DNA of 64,000 bases from Fuscovulum ytuae (GTDB lineage: Bacteria; Pseudomonadota; Alphaproteobacteria; Rhodobacterales; Rhodobacteraceae): assembly GCF_029953595.1 (NCBI RefSeq), contig NZ_CP124535.1, positions 3,083,001 through 3,147,000 on the forward strand, in the 5' to 3' direction. This document shows, piece after piece, positions 36,489-44,967 of the stretch. A program made the position numbers and the translations under genes. Within the stretch, counting starts at the first letter, position 1. Every line of letters begins with the position of its first letter. Under the pieces are notes generated by a model, which ran no database searches, was not told the origin of the DNA, and saw only the letters and a program-made list of their open reading frames with translations.

Positions 36489-37844
36489 TCAGATTGCCGC
36501 AGAATGCTGCGCCTTTGATTGGTCATAGGAATCAAAGGCACGAGCAATCATCCGCGTCAAGGGACGTGCCTTCGGCGGGATGGCCAAGCCTTCCGTGTCA
36601 AGATCGACCCAGCCGTCGAAGGCCGACGTCGCTGCGCGGAAAAGGTCTGTAATCCTTTGATCCGACACGCCGAAATCATGGATCAGTTCGGCACGATTGA
36701 CACGGAAATCGCACATCAGCGCCTCAATGATCCGGGCGCGGAGCAGATCTTCGCCGACGAAGACATGGCCGCGATGGGTTGAGAATCGCCCCTCGCGGAT
36801 GGCTTTTGTGTGGTCTGACGTGCCAGATGCGTTCTGCGCGTAGCCCTGCGGAAAGCGGCTGATGGAAGAGGCGCCGAGGCCGATCAGGACGGGGGCTGTG
36901 TCATCGGTATAGCCTTGGAAATTCCGTCGCAGGGTGCCATTCCGGGCGGCGATGGCCATCCCGTCTTCAGGCCGGGCGAAGTGGTCGATCCCAATTTCCT
37001 GATAGCCGTCCCAAGTGAAAAGCTGCCGCGCGGTTTCGAAAAGGCGCAGGCGTTCTTCGGGCGTAGGCATCGCGTCCGAGGGGATCATCTGTTGCCGACG
37101 GCTCATCCATGGCACATGGGCATAGCCATAAAGCGCCACGCGATCAGGCGAGAGGGTCAGCAGTTTCTGCACTGAATCCGCGATGCGGGCACGGGTCTGA
37201 TGCGGCAGGCCGTAAAGGATATCGGCGTTCAAACTGGCCACGCCCCGCCCGCGGATCATATCAGCGACGCGCTTGGTCAACTCGTAACCCTGCTCACGGC
37301 CTATGGTTTTCTGAATTTCGGGGTCGAAATCCTGCACCCCGATAGAGGCGCGGTTCATGCCGGCGGCGGCAAGCGCATCAAGTCGAGCATCGTCAATCTC
37401 GTTCGGGTCAATCTCGACCGAAAATTCGGCACCGGGGCCCATTGGGACGGCGTCAAAGATGGTATCCGCCAGATCGCGCATCATGTCGGCGGGCAGAAGG
37501 GTAGGCGTGCCGCCGCCCCAATGCAGGCGCGAAAGGGTGATGCTTGGGGCGAGATAGCGTTTCAGAAGGGCGATCTCTGCCTTCAGCGTCTGGGCATAGG
37601 CGCGGACCGGTTCATCCGATGAAGTGCCCTGCGTGCGGCAAGCGCAGAACCAGCAAAGCCTTCGACAAAAGGGCACATGCAAGTAAAGCGAAATCGATGA
37701 TCCCGCCGGAACCGATTGAATCCAATCGGCAAATTGTGCTGACCCCACCCCTCCACCGAAATGGGGGGCGGTGGGATAGCTGGTGTAGCGGGGCACCCGC
37801 GCGTCAAAAAGACCGAGGCGCATCAGTTGCGATTCATGGTTCAT
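36489..37844 (-). CDS. hemN: Oxygen-independent coproporphyrinogen III dehydrogenase
   Basis: A 451-residue radical SAM enzyme. The iron-sulfur motif CRRLCWFCAC occurs in HVPFCRRLCWFCACR (about residue 58), followed by GGGTPTLL, the SVEIDPNEI substrate region and the C-terminal HemN domain. It makes protoporphyrinogen from coproporphyrinogen without oxygen, complementing hemF at 55.6 kb. ATG 37844 is chosen; a longer frame would run over the FNR box. Known in Rhodobacter next to fnrL as hemZ/hemN. An FNR box sits 35-48 nt upstream. Confidence 0.93.
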   Translation of the reverse strand: MNHESQLMRLGLFDARVPRYTSYPTAPHFGGGVGSAQFADWIQSVPAGSSISLYLHVPFCRRLCWFCACRTQGTSSDEPVRAYAQTLKAEIALLKRYLAPSITLSRLHWGGGTPTLLPADMMRDLADTIFDAVPMGPGAEFSVEIDPNEIDDARLDALAAAGMNRASIGVQDFDPEIQKTIGREQGYELTKRVADMIRGRGVASLNADILYGLPHQTRARIADSVQKLLTLSPDRVALYGYAHVPWMSRRQQMIPSDAMPTPEERLRLFETARQLFTWDGYQEIGIDHFARPEDGMAIAARNGTLRRNFQGYTDDTAPVLIGLGASSISRFPQGYAQNASGTSDHTKAIREGRFSTHRGHVFVGEDLLRARIIEALMCDFRVNRAELIHDFGVSDQRITDLFRAATSAFDGWVDLDTEGLAIPPKARPLTRMIARAFDSYDQSKAQHSAAI

Positions 37845-37878
37845 TCGAATAGCTTTATGAGAGCGAAGAAATTTAGCC

Positions 37879-37892
37879 TTGATGCAGATCAA
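37879..37892. promoter_or_regulatory. FNR box between hemN and fnrL
   Basis: TTGATGCAGATCAA is a perfect match to the FNR consensus TTGAT-N4-ATCAA. It lies in the divergent gap, 35-48 nt upstream of hemN and 48-61 nt upstream of fnrL, and could both activate hemN and autoregulate fnrL. Confidence 0.92.
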
Positions 37893-37939
37893 ACCGATTT
37901 TGGGGACTTGCATTCGGCAAAGGGACGAAAGGGCTGGCC

Positions 37940-38686
37940 ATGGCTCATCATGACCTGCAAACAGTGTCTCATGAGTGCGGCGACTGCCCGATCCGCCATC
38001 GCGCTGTTTGCGCGCGGTGCGAGTCCGATGAATTGCAGCGTCTGGAGCAGATCAAATATTACCGCAGCTATCAGGCTGGGCAGACGGTGATCTGGTCGGG
38101 TGATCGGATGGATTTCGTGGCGTCGGTCGTGACCGGGATCGCCACGCTGACCCAGACGATGGAGGATGGACGGCGGCAGATGGTGGGGCTTTTGCTGCCT
38201 TCTGATTTCGTTGGGCGGCCGGGGCGGCCCACGGCGGCCTATGACGTGACGGCGACAACCGACCTTGTAATGTGTTGTTTTCGCAAAAAACCCTTCGAGG
38301 AAATGATGACCTCGACCCCGCATATCGCGCAGCGTCTGCTGGAGATGACGCTGGACGAGTTGGATGCAGCACGGGAATGGATGCTGCTTTTGGGGCGCAA
38401 GACAGCGCGGGAGAAGATTGCGTCGCTTCTGGCGATCATCGCGCGGCGGGATGCGCATCTGAAGCTGAAATCGGCCAAGGGGGCGATTGTTTTCGACCTG
38501 CCGCTGACGCGGGAAGAGATGGCGGATTACCTTGGCCTGACGCTTGAGACGGTGAGCCGTCAGGTGAGCGCCTTGAAGCGCGACGGGGTGATTGAGTTGG
38601 AAGGCAAGCGCCATATCATCGTTCCGGACTTCGATCGGTTGATCGAAGAGACCGGGGATGACAATGATGGTGGCTTCCTCGTCTGA
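37940..38686 (+). CDS. fnrL: FnrL, oxygen-sensing transcription factor
   Basis: A 248-residue Crp/Fnr-family regulator. N-terminal cysteines in CGDCPIRHRAVC (residues 13-24) plus a later cysteine bind the oxygen-labile [4Fe-4S] cluster. A cyclic-nucleotide-binding-like beta roll and dimer helix follow, then the helix-turn-helix TREEMADYLGLTLETVSRQ with the E-x-x-S-R residues that read TTGAT. It activates cbb3, hemN and related genes at low oxygen; matching boxes are at 37879, 39821, 39853 and 44896. Followed by a dispersed element and a REP-like hairpin. Confidence 0.95.
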   Translation: MAHHDLQTVSHECGDCPIRHRAVCARCESDELQRLEQIKYYRSYQAGQTVIWSGDRMDFVASVVTGIATLTQTMEDGRRQMVGLLLPSDFVGRPGRPTAAYDVTATTDLVMCCFRKKPFEEMMTSTPHIAQRLLEMTLDELDAAREWMLLLGRKTAREKIASLLAIIARRDAHLKLKSAKGAIVFDLPLTREEMADYLGLTLETVSRQVSALKRDGVIELEGKRHIIVPDFDRLIEETGDDNDGGFLV

Positions 38687-38735
38687 CGTTAACCTTCTGG
38701 GATTCCAGGTAAATCTGACGGTTCTGCCGCGCAGC

Positions 38736-38822
38736 GGTTGTGCCCTGTTTTGTGCCGCCTTTTGTGCAGCAAAGTGTACATACAAAATTCGGCAGAGAAT
38801 GCCTCAGAGAATTGGTTAATGG
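38736..38822 (+). repeat. Dispersed element copy A in convergent gap
   Basis: Core GGTTGTGCCCTGTTTTGTGC, a 12-nt partial duplication ending TTTTGTGC, then AGCAAAGTGT, AATTCGGCA and GGTTAATGG. It shares the core with 60003-60080 and the minus-strand copy at 23346-23425. It starts 50 nt after the fnrL stop. Confidence 0.72.
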
Positions 38823-38883
38823 TGCGGGAGCGCACAGTGCCAAGGCGAGGCTACACCCCGCCTTGGCCGAAAATATACGCCCG

Positions 38884-38911
38884 GTAGAATGGGCAAGACT
38901 GCCCATCCTGC
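38884..38911. repeat. REP-like GTAG hairpin, copy 2
   Basis: GTAGAATGGGCA and TGCCCATCCTGC pair at 10 of 12 positions around AGAC. The hairpin ends 4 nt before the usp stop codon in the fnrL/usp convergent gap, about 60 nt after the dispersed element. Confidence 0.7.
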
Positions 38912-38915
38912 CGGT

Positions 38916-39764
38916 TCAGTGCGCCATCAGCACAGGCACCTCGGCCTGTTCCAGCATATTTCGCGTCGCCCCGCCGAGAATCGCTTCGCGGAAGCGGGAA
39001 TGGCCATAGGCCCCCATCACCAGCAGATCGGCGTTGCTGTCGCGCACATGCCGCGCCAGCACGTCCGAGATGCGTTGCAGCGTGCGGGCAAGGACCGACA
39101 CTTCGGCCCGGACCCCGTGACGCACCAGCATCTGGCACAGCATGCCGCCTGGATCCGAGCGTTCGGGGCCATGCTGCGGCGGATCGATTACCGCGATATT
39201 CACCTGATCGGCACTTTGCAGGAGTGGCAGCGCCTTGCGAATGGCGGTCATCGCCTCGGCCCCCTGATTCCATGCCAGAATGACCCGACGGGGTGTCGCA
39301 GCCCGACCAGCGCCGCTTTCGGGCAGGACCAGAACCGGGGCCTGCCCTTCAAAGAGCGCGGCCTCAACCACCGCTTCCTGTTCCGCGCCAAGGCCGAGAC
39401 CATAGGGGCGCGGCAGAACCACAAGATCGGCAAAGCGTGCGCGTTGGGCCACCAGATCCGTCAGCGCGCCAAGTTGCGTGACCGCCGATTCGAGGGACCA
39501 GCGCAGCGTCGGAGCCTGTGCCGCGATTGCCTGGCGGACGGCCTCTTCGGTTTCGCGTGCGTCTTGTTCGGCGCGGTCAAGCGCGGCTTGCAGGATCACT
39601 GCGCCTGATCCGACATAGGAATAGCCGACCTGTGTGCGATCCACGCCCAGCGCGAGTATATCAAGATGGGCGTCATGGGCGAGTGCCTGCGCCGCAGCCC
39701 CCGCGACGGCAAGTTCTGCGCGCTCGGCACTCGTGACCACAGTCAGGATGGATTTATAGGCCAT
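38916..39764 (-). CDS. Tandem-domain universal stress protein
   Basis: A 282-residue protein with two UspA-like domains. The N-terminal one (YKSILTVVTS) looks degenerate in its nucleotide site. The C-terminal one keeps the ATP-binding pattern GAYGHSRFREAILGGATRNML. Double-Usp proteins near cbb3 genes are common in alphaproteobacteria. It is divergent from ccoN with two FNR-type boxes in the shared gap, so it is probably induced at low oxygen together with the oxidase. Confidence 0.85.
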   Translation of the reverse strand: MAYKSILTVVTSAERAELAVAGAAAQALAHDAHLDILALGVDRTQVGYSYVGSGAVILQAALDRAEQDARETEEAVRQAIAAQAPTLRWSLESAVTQLGALTDLVAQRARFADLVVLPRPYGLGLGAEQEAVVEAALFEGQAPVLVLPESGAGRAATPRRVILAWNQGAEAMTAIRKALPLLQSADQVNIAVIDPPQHGPERSDPGGMLCQMLVRHGVRAEVSVLARTLQRISDVLARHVRDSNADLLVMGAYGHSRFREAILGGATRNMLEQAEVPVLMAH

Positions 39765-39820
39765 CGTCGCCTCCTGTTATTGGATGAGAGACGGGATAAT
39801 CCAGTGTTCAGGACATTTCT

Positions 39821-39834
39821 TTGACCGAGGTCAA
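39821..39834. promoter_or_regulatory. FNR-type box 1 between usp and ccoN
   Basis: TTGACCGAGGTCAA is a perfect palindrome with each half one base from the TTGAT half-site. It lies 57-70 nt upstream of the usp start, so it is the better placed of the two boxes for usp. Confidence 0.75.
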
Positions 39835-39852
39835 GGCAGAGACCCCAAGCTG

Positions 39853-39866
39853 TTGACATGGATCAA
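39853..39866. promoter_or_regulatory. FNR-type box 2 between usp and ccoN
   Basis: TTGACATGGATCAA matches TTGAT-N4-ATCAA with a single deviation. It lies 105-118 nt upstream of ccoN, suitable for activating ccoNOQP with a 5' leader of about 70 nt. Confidence 0.85.
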
Positions 39867-39970
39867 GGCATCGGCTGGTCGGTGATTGCAAAAGCGGACC
39901 AGTCGCAAAGTGCCCCGCATGTCCGGATTCGTCCGGCCCTGACCGGGCCAAGAGACGAAGGGACGCAAAC

Positions 39971-41575
39971 ATGTGGGATTATCTGAAACTGATCGTGCTG
40001 GGGTTGATCGCCGTTTTCGCGGCGATCGCCACCAACTACGCGCATGATCTGCCTTATCAGGTGAATGCGCTGGTGGTCATGTTGGCCGCTGGTCTGACAT
40101 TCCTCTGGACGCTTCGGACGATGGGCGAGCCGAAGCGCATCAATCGCAACGAATATATGGATGGCGTGGTTCGCGCCGGGGTGATCGCGACGACCTTCTG
40201 GGGTGTCGTCGGTTTCCTTGTGGGCGTGTTCATCGCCTTCCAGCTGGCCTTTCCGTCACTTAATTTCGAGTGGTCGCAGGGCATCTTGAACTTTGGCCGC
40301 CTGCGCCCGCTTCATACCAGCGCGGTGATCTTTGCCTTTGGTGGCAATGCGCTGATCATGTCGTCCTTCTATATCGTGCAGCGCACCAGCGCGGCGCGGC
40401 TGTGGGGCGGCAATCTGGCGTGGTTCGTGTTCTGGGGCTGGCAGTTGATGATCGTGCTGGCCGCGACGAGCTATGTTCTGGGTGGCACCCAGTCCAAGGA
40501 ATATGCCGAGACGGTGTGGTATATCGACTGGTGGATCGTCGTCGTCTGGCTGGCTTTCCTTGCGGTCTTCCTTGGCACGCTGATCAACCGGAAAGAGCCG
40601 CATATCTATGTGGCGAACTGGTTCCTATTGTCCTTCATCGTGACCATCGCGATGCTGCATCTGGGCAATAACCTTGCGATCCCGGTTTCCATCTTTTCGT
40701 CGCAATCGGTGCAAGTCACTGCGGGCGTGCAGGATGCGATGATCCAGTGGTGGTATGGCCATAACGCGGTGGGCTTCTTCCTGACCGCAGGCTTCCTTGG
40801 GATGATGTATTACTTCGTGCCGAAGCAGGCGGAACGCCCTGTCTTCAGCTATAAGCTTTCGATCATCCACTTCTGGGCGCTGATCTTCCTGTATATCTGG
40901 GCTGGTCCGCACCACCTGCACTATACCGCGCTGCCGGATTGGGCCTCGACGCTTGGGATGACCTTTTCGGTCATGCTGTGGATGCCGTCTTGGGGTGGCA
41001 TGATCAACGGGCTGATGACGCTGTCGGGGGCCTGGGACAAGCTGCGCACGGACCCGATCATCCGGATGATGGTTGTTTCGGTGGGCTTTTACGGGATGTC
41101 GACCTTTGAAGGCCCGATGATGAGCATCAAGGCCGTGAACTCGCTGTCGCACTATACCGACTGGACCATTGGCCATGTGCATTCCGGTGCGCTGGGCTGG
41201 AACGGGATGATCACCTTCGGCGCGCTGTATTTCCTGACGCCGCGCCTGTGGAACCGGGACGGGCTGTATAGCCTGAAACTGGTGAGCTGGCACTTCTGGC
41301 TGGCGACGATTGGGATCGTTCTCTACGCGTCGTCGATGTGGGTCACGGGCATCATGGAAGGACTGATGTGGCGCGAAGTGGATGCGAACGGGTTCCTTGT
41401 GAACGCATTCGCCGACACGGTTTCCGCGAAGTTCCCCATGTATGTGGTGCGCGGTTTGGGCGGGGTGATGTTCCTGACCGGTGCGATGATCATGGCCTAC
41501 AACCTGTATATGACGGTGCGGGCGCAGCCGGCGAAGGCACCTGTCAATGCCAACAACTTCGTTCCAGCGGAATAA
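39971..41575 (+). CDS. ccoN: CcoN, catalytic subunit of cbb3 cytochrome c oxidase
   Basis: A 534-residue, 12-helix heme-copper oxidase subunit I. Recognisable segments include [17 protein letters not shown] (low-spin heme ligand region), [26 protein letters not shown] (CuB and cross-linked Tyr region), [11 protein letters not shown] and [14 protein letters not shown]. It reduces oxygen with very high affinity at the heme b3-CuB site. First gene of ccoNOQP; the ribosome site is AAGGGACGCAAAC. FNR boxes lie upstream. Confidence 0.96.
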   Translation: MWDYLKLIVLGLIAVFAAIATNYAHDLPYQVNALVVMLAAGLTFLWTLRTMGEPKRINRNEYMDGVVRAGVIATTFWGVVGFLVGVFIAFQLAFPSLNFEWSQGILNFGRLRPLHTSAVIFAFGGNALIMSSFYIVQRTSAARLWGGNLAWFVFWGWQLMIVLAATSYVLGGTQSKEYAETVWYIDWWIVVVWLAFLAVFLGTLINRKEPHIYVANWFLLSFIVTIAMLHLGNNLAIPVSIFSSQSVQVTAGVQDAMIQWWYGHNAVGFFLTAGFLGMMYYFVPKQAERPVFSYKLSIIHFWALIFLYIWAGPHHLHYTALPDWASTLGMTFSVMLWMPSWGGMINGLMTLSGAWDKLRTDPIIRMMVVSVGFYGMSTFEGPMMSIKAVNSLSHYTDWTIGHVHSGALGWNGMITFGALYFLTPRLWNRDGLYSLKLVSWHFWLATIGIVLYASSMWVTGIMEGLMWREVDANGFLVNAFADTVSAKFPMYVVRGLGGVMFLTGAMIMAYNLYMTVRAQPAKAPVNANNFVPAE

Positions 41576-41589
41576 GGGGGGCATGAGAG

Positions 41590-42315
41590 ATGGCTTTTCT
41601 TGACAAGCACAAGGCAATCGAAACCCATGCGACCCTGCTTTTGGTCCTGTCCTTTCTGGTCGTGACCATCGGGGGGATCGTGCAGATCGCGCCGCTGTTC
41701 TACCTTGAGAACACGATCGAGGATGTGGAAGGGGTGCGCCCCTACACGCCCTTGGAACTGGCGGGGCGGGACATCTATATCCGTGAGGGGTGTTATGTCT
41801 GCCATAGCCAGATGATCCGGCCGATGCGCGACGAGGTGGAGCGCTATGGGCATTACTCGCTGGCGGCGGAGTCGCAATATGACCACCCGTTCCAGTGGGG
41901 GTCCAAGCGGACGGGGCCGGATCTGGCCCGCGTGGGCGGGCGTTATTCCGACGCCTGGCATGTGGATCACCTGACCGATCCGCAAAGCGTGGTGCCGGAA
42001 TCGGTCATGCCGAAATACGGCTATCTGCTGAACCGCGAGATCGACGGGCGCTATATCGAGGACATCATGGGGACCCACCGCCTTGTCGGCGTGCCCTATG
42101 ACGATGCGATGATGGAGAACGCCGTGGCGGACTTCATGGCGCAGGCGGATCCGAACGGCGACTATGCCGGGCTGCAGGAGCGGTATGCCAAGGCCAATGT
42201 CTCGAACTTTGACGGGCAGCCGCAACTGACGGAGATGGACGCGCTGATCGCCTATCTTCAGGTGCTGGGGACGATGGTCGACTTCTCGACCTTCACGCCG
42301 GACGCGAGCCGGTAG
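41590..42315 (+). CDS. ccoO: CcoO, monoheme cytochrome c subunit of cbb3 oxidase
   Basis: A 241-residue membrane-anchored cytochrome c: N-terminal helix ([23 protein letters not shown]), heme site CYVCHSQ at about residue 74, and a methionine ligand region [14 protein letters not shown]. It transfers electrons from CcoP to CcoN. It lies 14 nt after ccoN and 11 nt before ccoQ, in the standard operon order. Confidence 0.95.
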   Translation: MAFLDKHKAIETHATLLLVLSFLVVTIGGIVQIAPLFYLENTIEDVEGVRPYTPLELAGRDIYIREGCYVCHSQMIRPMRDEVERYGHYSLAAESQYDHPFQWGSKRTGPDLARVGGRYSDAWHVDHLTDPQSVVPESVMPKYGYLLNREIDGRYIEDIMGTHRLVGVPYDDAMMENAVADFMAQADPNGDYAGLQERYAKANVSNFDGQPQLTEMDALIAYLQVLGTMVDFSTFTPDASR

Positions 42316-42326
42316 GGGAGGGCGCG

Positions 42327-42533
42327 ATGGAAACCTATAGTTTGCTAAGAGAGTTTGCGGACAGCTGGATGCTTTTGCTGCTGGTCATGGTCTTTCTGGG
42401 TGTCCTTGTCTGGGCCTGGAGACCGGGCAGTCGCAAGATGCATGACGATGCCGCAGCGTCGATCTTCCGCAACGAGTTGAAACCGGCCGGAGGGGGCGCG
42501 CCTGCCCCCGCCCGCAGCCAGAAGGAGGCGTGA
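42327..42533 (+). CDS. ccoQ: CcoQ, small membrane subunit of cbb3 oxidase
   Basis: A 68-residue protein with one transmembrane helix ([18 protein letters not shown]) and the CcoQ signature [18 protein letters not shown] on the cytosolic side. CcoQ stabilises the complex and, in Rhodobacter sphaeroides, protects it and signals the state of electron flow. It ends 1 nt before ccoP. Ribosome site GGGGAGGGCGCG. Confidence 0.93.
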   Translation: METYSLLREFADSWMLLLLVMVFLGVLVWAWRPGSRKMHDDAAASIFRNELKPAGGGAPAPARSQKEA

Positions 42534-42534
42534 C

Positions 42535-43416
42535 ATGTGCGCCAAGCAAGTGACGAGAAAGCCCGTCGGTCAGGTCGAGACGACCGGGCATAGCTGGGAT
42601 GGGATCGAGGAATACAACAACCCGATGCCGCGCTGGTGGGTCTGGACCTTTTACGCCTGCATCGTCTGGGCCATCGGTTACATGATCGCCTATCCGGCAT
42701 GGCCCCTGATCAATGGGGCAACGCCGGGGGTTCTGGGCGCCAGCACCCGGGCCGATGTGGCTGCGGAGATCGAGCGCTTCGATGCAGCCAATGCCGAGAT
42801 CAAGGCGGCACTGGTGGCGGCCCCGTTGGAGTCGATCCCCGCTGACCAGACGCTGATGGCCTATGCCGAACCGGCAGGGGCATCGGTTTTCCGCACCTAT
42901 TGCGCGCAATGCCATGGGTCGGGTGCGGCAGGTGTGGAAGGCAAAGGCTATCCCAGCCTGCTGGACGATGACTGGCTGTGGGGTGGCACCATCGAGGATA
43001 TCCATCTGACGATCACGCATGGCATCCGCAACACGACGGACCCGGATGCCCGCTATTCGGAAATGCCGAAATTCGGCGCGGATGGCATCCTTGACGATGC
43101 GCAGATCGATGCGGTGGTGGAACATGTGCTGGCCATTTCGGGCCAAGAGCATGACGCGACATTGGCCGCAGAAGGGGCGACAGTCTTTGCCGACAATTGC
43201 GCCGCCTGCCACATGGATGCCGGCGAGGGCGACCGGACGCAGGGCGCGCCCGCGCTGAATGATGCGATCTGGCTCTATGGCGGAAGCCGCGACAAGGTCA
43301 AGGAGACGGTAACCTATGCCCGCTTCGGCGTGATGCCCGCATGGGCAGGGCGGTTGACCGAGGACGAGATCCGGGCGGTTGCGGCCTATGTTCATTCCCG
43401 TGGTGGCGGCGAATGA
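42535..43416 (+). CDS. ccoP: CcoP, diheme cytochrome c subunit of cbb3 oxidase
   Basis: A 293-residue protein with the CcoP-specific N-terminus ([20 protein letters not shown]), one membrane helix, and two cytochrome c domains with heme sites CAQCH (about residue 123) and CAACH (about residue 220). It accepts electrons from soluble or membrane cytochromes c. Strong AGAAGGAGG ribosome site. Followed by hairpins, a strong terminator and a REP-like element. Confidence 0.95.
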   Translation: MCAKQVTRKPVGQVETTGHSWDGIEEYNNPMPRWWVWTFYACIVWAIGYMIAYPAWPLINGATPGVLGASTRADVAAEIERFDAANAEIKAALVAAPLESIPADQTLMAYAEPAGASVFRTYCAQCHGSGAAGVEGKGYPSLLDDDWLWGGTIEDIHLTITHGIRNTTDPDARYSEMPKFGADGILDDAQIDAVVEHVLAISGQEHDATLAAEGATVFADNCAACHMDAGEGDRTQGAPALNDAIWLYGGSRDKVKETVTYARFGVMPAWAGRLTEDEIRAVAAYVHSRGGGE

Positions 43417-43428
43417 TCTGACGAGGTT

Positions 43429-43452
43429 CCCGGCGGGATGAACCCCGCCGGG
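43429..43452 (+). other. GC hairpin directly after ccoP
   Basis: A perfect 9-bp stem (CCCGGCGGG with CCCGCCGGG) and a 6-nt loop, 12 nt after the ccoP stop and without a T-run. It probably protects the ccoNOQP 3' end. The true terminator follows at 43514. Confidence 0.6.
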
Positions 43453-43513
43453 CAACGGCACCGGCGCCCCACCTGTTCGCGCGTTTCCTGGGGGAGCCGG
43501 TGCCTATCTTTTC

Positions 43514-43547
43514 GGGCGGTGGGGTTGGCAGACCCTGCCGCCCTTTT
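43514..43547 (+). terminator. Intrinsic terminator of ccoNOQP
   Basis: A 12-bp stem starting GGGCGGTGGGG and ending CCGCCC (two G-T pairs), 6-nt loop, followed immediately by TTTT. It lies 97 nt after ccoP, before the convergent thioredoxin gene. Confidence 0.8.
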
Positions 43548-43549
43548 CT

Positions 43550-43577
43550 GTAGGATGGGCAATAATGCCCATCCTAC
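43550..43577. repeat. REP-like GTAG hairpin, copy 3 (perfect)
   Basis: GTAGGATGGGCA and TGCCCATCCTAC are perfectly complementary (12 bp) with loop ATAA. It is the best preserved of the four copies, in the convergent gap between ccoP and the thioredoxin gene. Confidence 0.8.
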
Positions 43578-43585
43578 CGGGGAAA

Positions 43586-44008
43586 TCATGCCCCGGCGGC
43601 GGCCAAGCCCGCGTCAAGGAGCGCCTTGATTTCGTCCTTGGAGGTTCCGGCGACGGTACGGCCAAGTTCCTTTTCCCCTTTCAGCAGAACAAGGGTCGAG
43701 CGGCGGGGGATTTGCAGCTTTTTCGACAATTTCCCGGTGCCATATTCATCCCAATCCACGGTTATGAAGCGGATCGCCTTGTCATAGGCAGGGTTTTCGG
43801 CGCGCAGGGCATCCATGACGCGGACCTGAGCGCGGCAGGTGGAACACCAGCTTGCCCAGAAGTCGAGGAGGACGACCTTGCCATCGGCCATGTCCTTTTC
43901 GGCAAGGCCTGGCGTGTAGAAGAGTTTCTCCATTTCCGCGCGCGAGGCGGTGGGTGCGAGCGCAAGGCTGGCTGCCGAGGCCAGCAGAAGAGTGCGACGG
44001 TCGATCAT
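43586..44008 (-). CDS. Periplasmic thioredoxin-like protein
   Basis: A 140-residue exported thioredoxin: an N-terminal signal with DRRTLLLAS (Tat-like), redox site WCSTC (about residues 51-55), and cis-proline region PRRSTLVLL. It resembles the DsbD gamma-domain type (TlpA/DsbD-like). It follows a CcdA-like gene by 25 nt, so the pair reconstitutes a split DsbD. ATG 44008 is chosen because it gives the signal peptide. Position between ccoNOQP and ccoGHIS suggests a role in keeping copper-site or heme-site thiols reduced during cbb3 assembly, which is inference. Confidence 0.82.
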   Translation of the reverse strand: MIDRRTLLLASAASLALAPTASRAEMEKLFYTPGLAEKDMADGKVVLLDFWASWCSTCRAQVRVMDALRAENPAYDKAIRFITVDWDEYGTGKLSKKLQIPRRSTLVLLKGEKELGRTVAGTSKDEIKALLDAGLAAAGA

Positions 44009-44033
44009 GGTGACGTCCTTTCTTGGAACAGGG

Positions 44034-44750
44034 TCAAAGGGCAACGGAGAGGTCAGTCAGCCATGGCGGCAGAGTATCGAGCAGCCATGCCTCGACCGGG
44101 TGGTTAAGGCCGAACCAGAGGAAGAGCCCAACAGCAAGGAAGGCCCCGCCGAGGATGGGCCGTGCCTTGGGGGCCAGCCGGGCGATCAGCGCCTTGCGGG
44201 CCTGAAGGCGGGATTTCGCGCCATAGGCAAGAAGCAGGATCAGGGTAGAGACGCCTGCGGCGAAAGCCGTCATCACAAGGCCCGCGCCGACAAGGTCGGC
44301 CCTGCTGGCGGCGAGAGAGATGGCCGCGCCCAGAGTGGGGCCGATGCAGGGGCTCCAGACCGCGCCGAGGAGGATGCCGCCGAGAACCTGGCCCTTGGGT
44401 GAGGTGGCCCAGTCGGAGGCAAGGCTTTGGTCAGCACGGGCGGCGAAGGTGGTGGTGGCTGTGGCGAAACCGGCCGAGAGGCGCGGGACCAGCATCATCA
44501 GCCCGAAGACAGCCATCACCAGTGCCGCGCCACGGGCCATTGCATCGGGAGAAAGTCCAAGGCCGGGGCCTGCGGCGGAGAGGCCGAGGCCAAGGGTAAT
44601 GAAAGACAGGCTCATCCCGGCGGCAAGCCGCAGGGGCGCGCGGCGGTCGGCAAGCAGGGCCGTAGACAATACGATGGGCAGAATGGGCAGGATGCAGGGA
44701 TTGATGAGGGTCAGAAGACCCGCGCCATAGGCAAAGAAGAGTTCGATCAT
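44034..44750 (-). CDS. ccdA: CcdA-like transmembrane thiol-electron carrier
   Basis: A 238-residue membrane protein of the CcdA/DsbD-beta family, about six helices, with both conserved cysteines: INPCILPILPIVL near the N-terminus and WSPCIGPTLGAA in the middle. It is a second copy alongside SoxV in this window. It carries electrons from cytoplasmic thioredoxin to the neighbouring exported thioredoxin. Transcribed away from ccoG, sharing a gap with an FNR box. Confidence 0.85.
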   Translation of the reverse strand: MIELFFAYGAGLLTLINPCILPILPIVLSTALLADRRAPLRLAAGMSLSFITLGLGLSAAGPGLGLSPDAMARGAALVMAVFGLMMLVPRLSAGFATATTTFAARADQSLASDWATSPKGQVLGGILLGAVWSPCIGPTLGAAISLAASRADLVGAGLVMTAFAAGVSTLILLLAYGAKSRLQARKALIARLAPKARPILGGAFLAVGLFLWFGLNHPVEAWLLDTLPPWLTDLSVAL

Positions 44751-44895
44751 GGCATCCTATTCCTGCGCGATCTATCGTCCTTTGTCCTTACGCGCGCGAG
44801 GGGCATTCCGTTTCTGCCGATGACGAAATGGTGATCGTGCGAAAGGGCCAGAAGGGCGGGCCTGCCTGCGACAAAGCTGCATCGCGGATGATGGT

Positions 44896-44909
44896 TTGAT
44901 GCATGTCAA
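44896..44909. promoter_or_regulatory. FNR box upstream of ccoG
   Basis: TTGATGCATGTCAA differs from TTGAT-N4-ATCAA at one position. It lies 59-72 nt upstream of the GTG start of ccoG. Rhodobacter rdxB has an equivalent FnrL site. Confidence 0.85.
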
Positions 44910-44967
44910 GGTGGCGATAGCCCCGGCGCGGGATACCGGGGGCAATCGAATCCCGTGGGAGAGTGCC

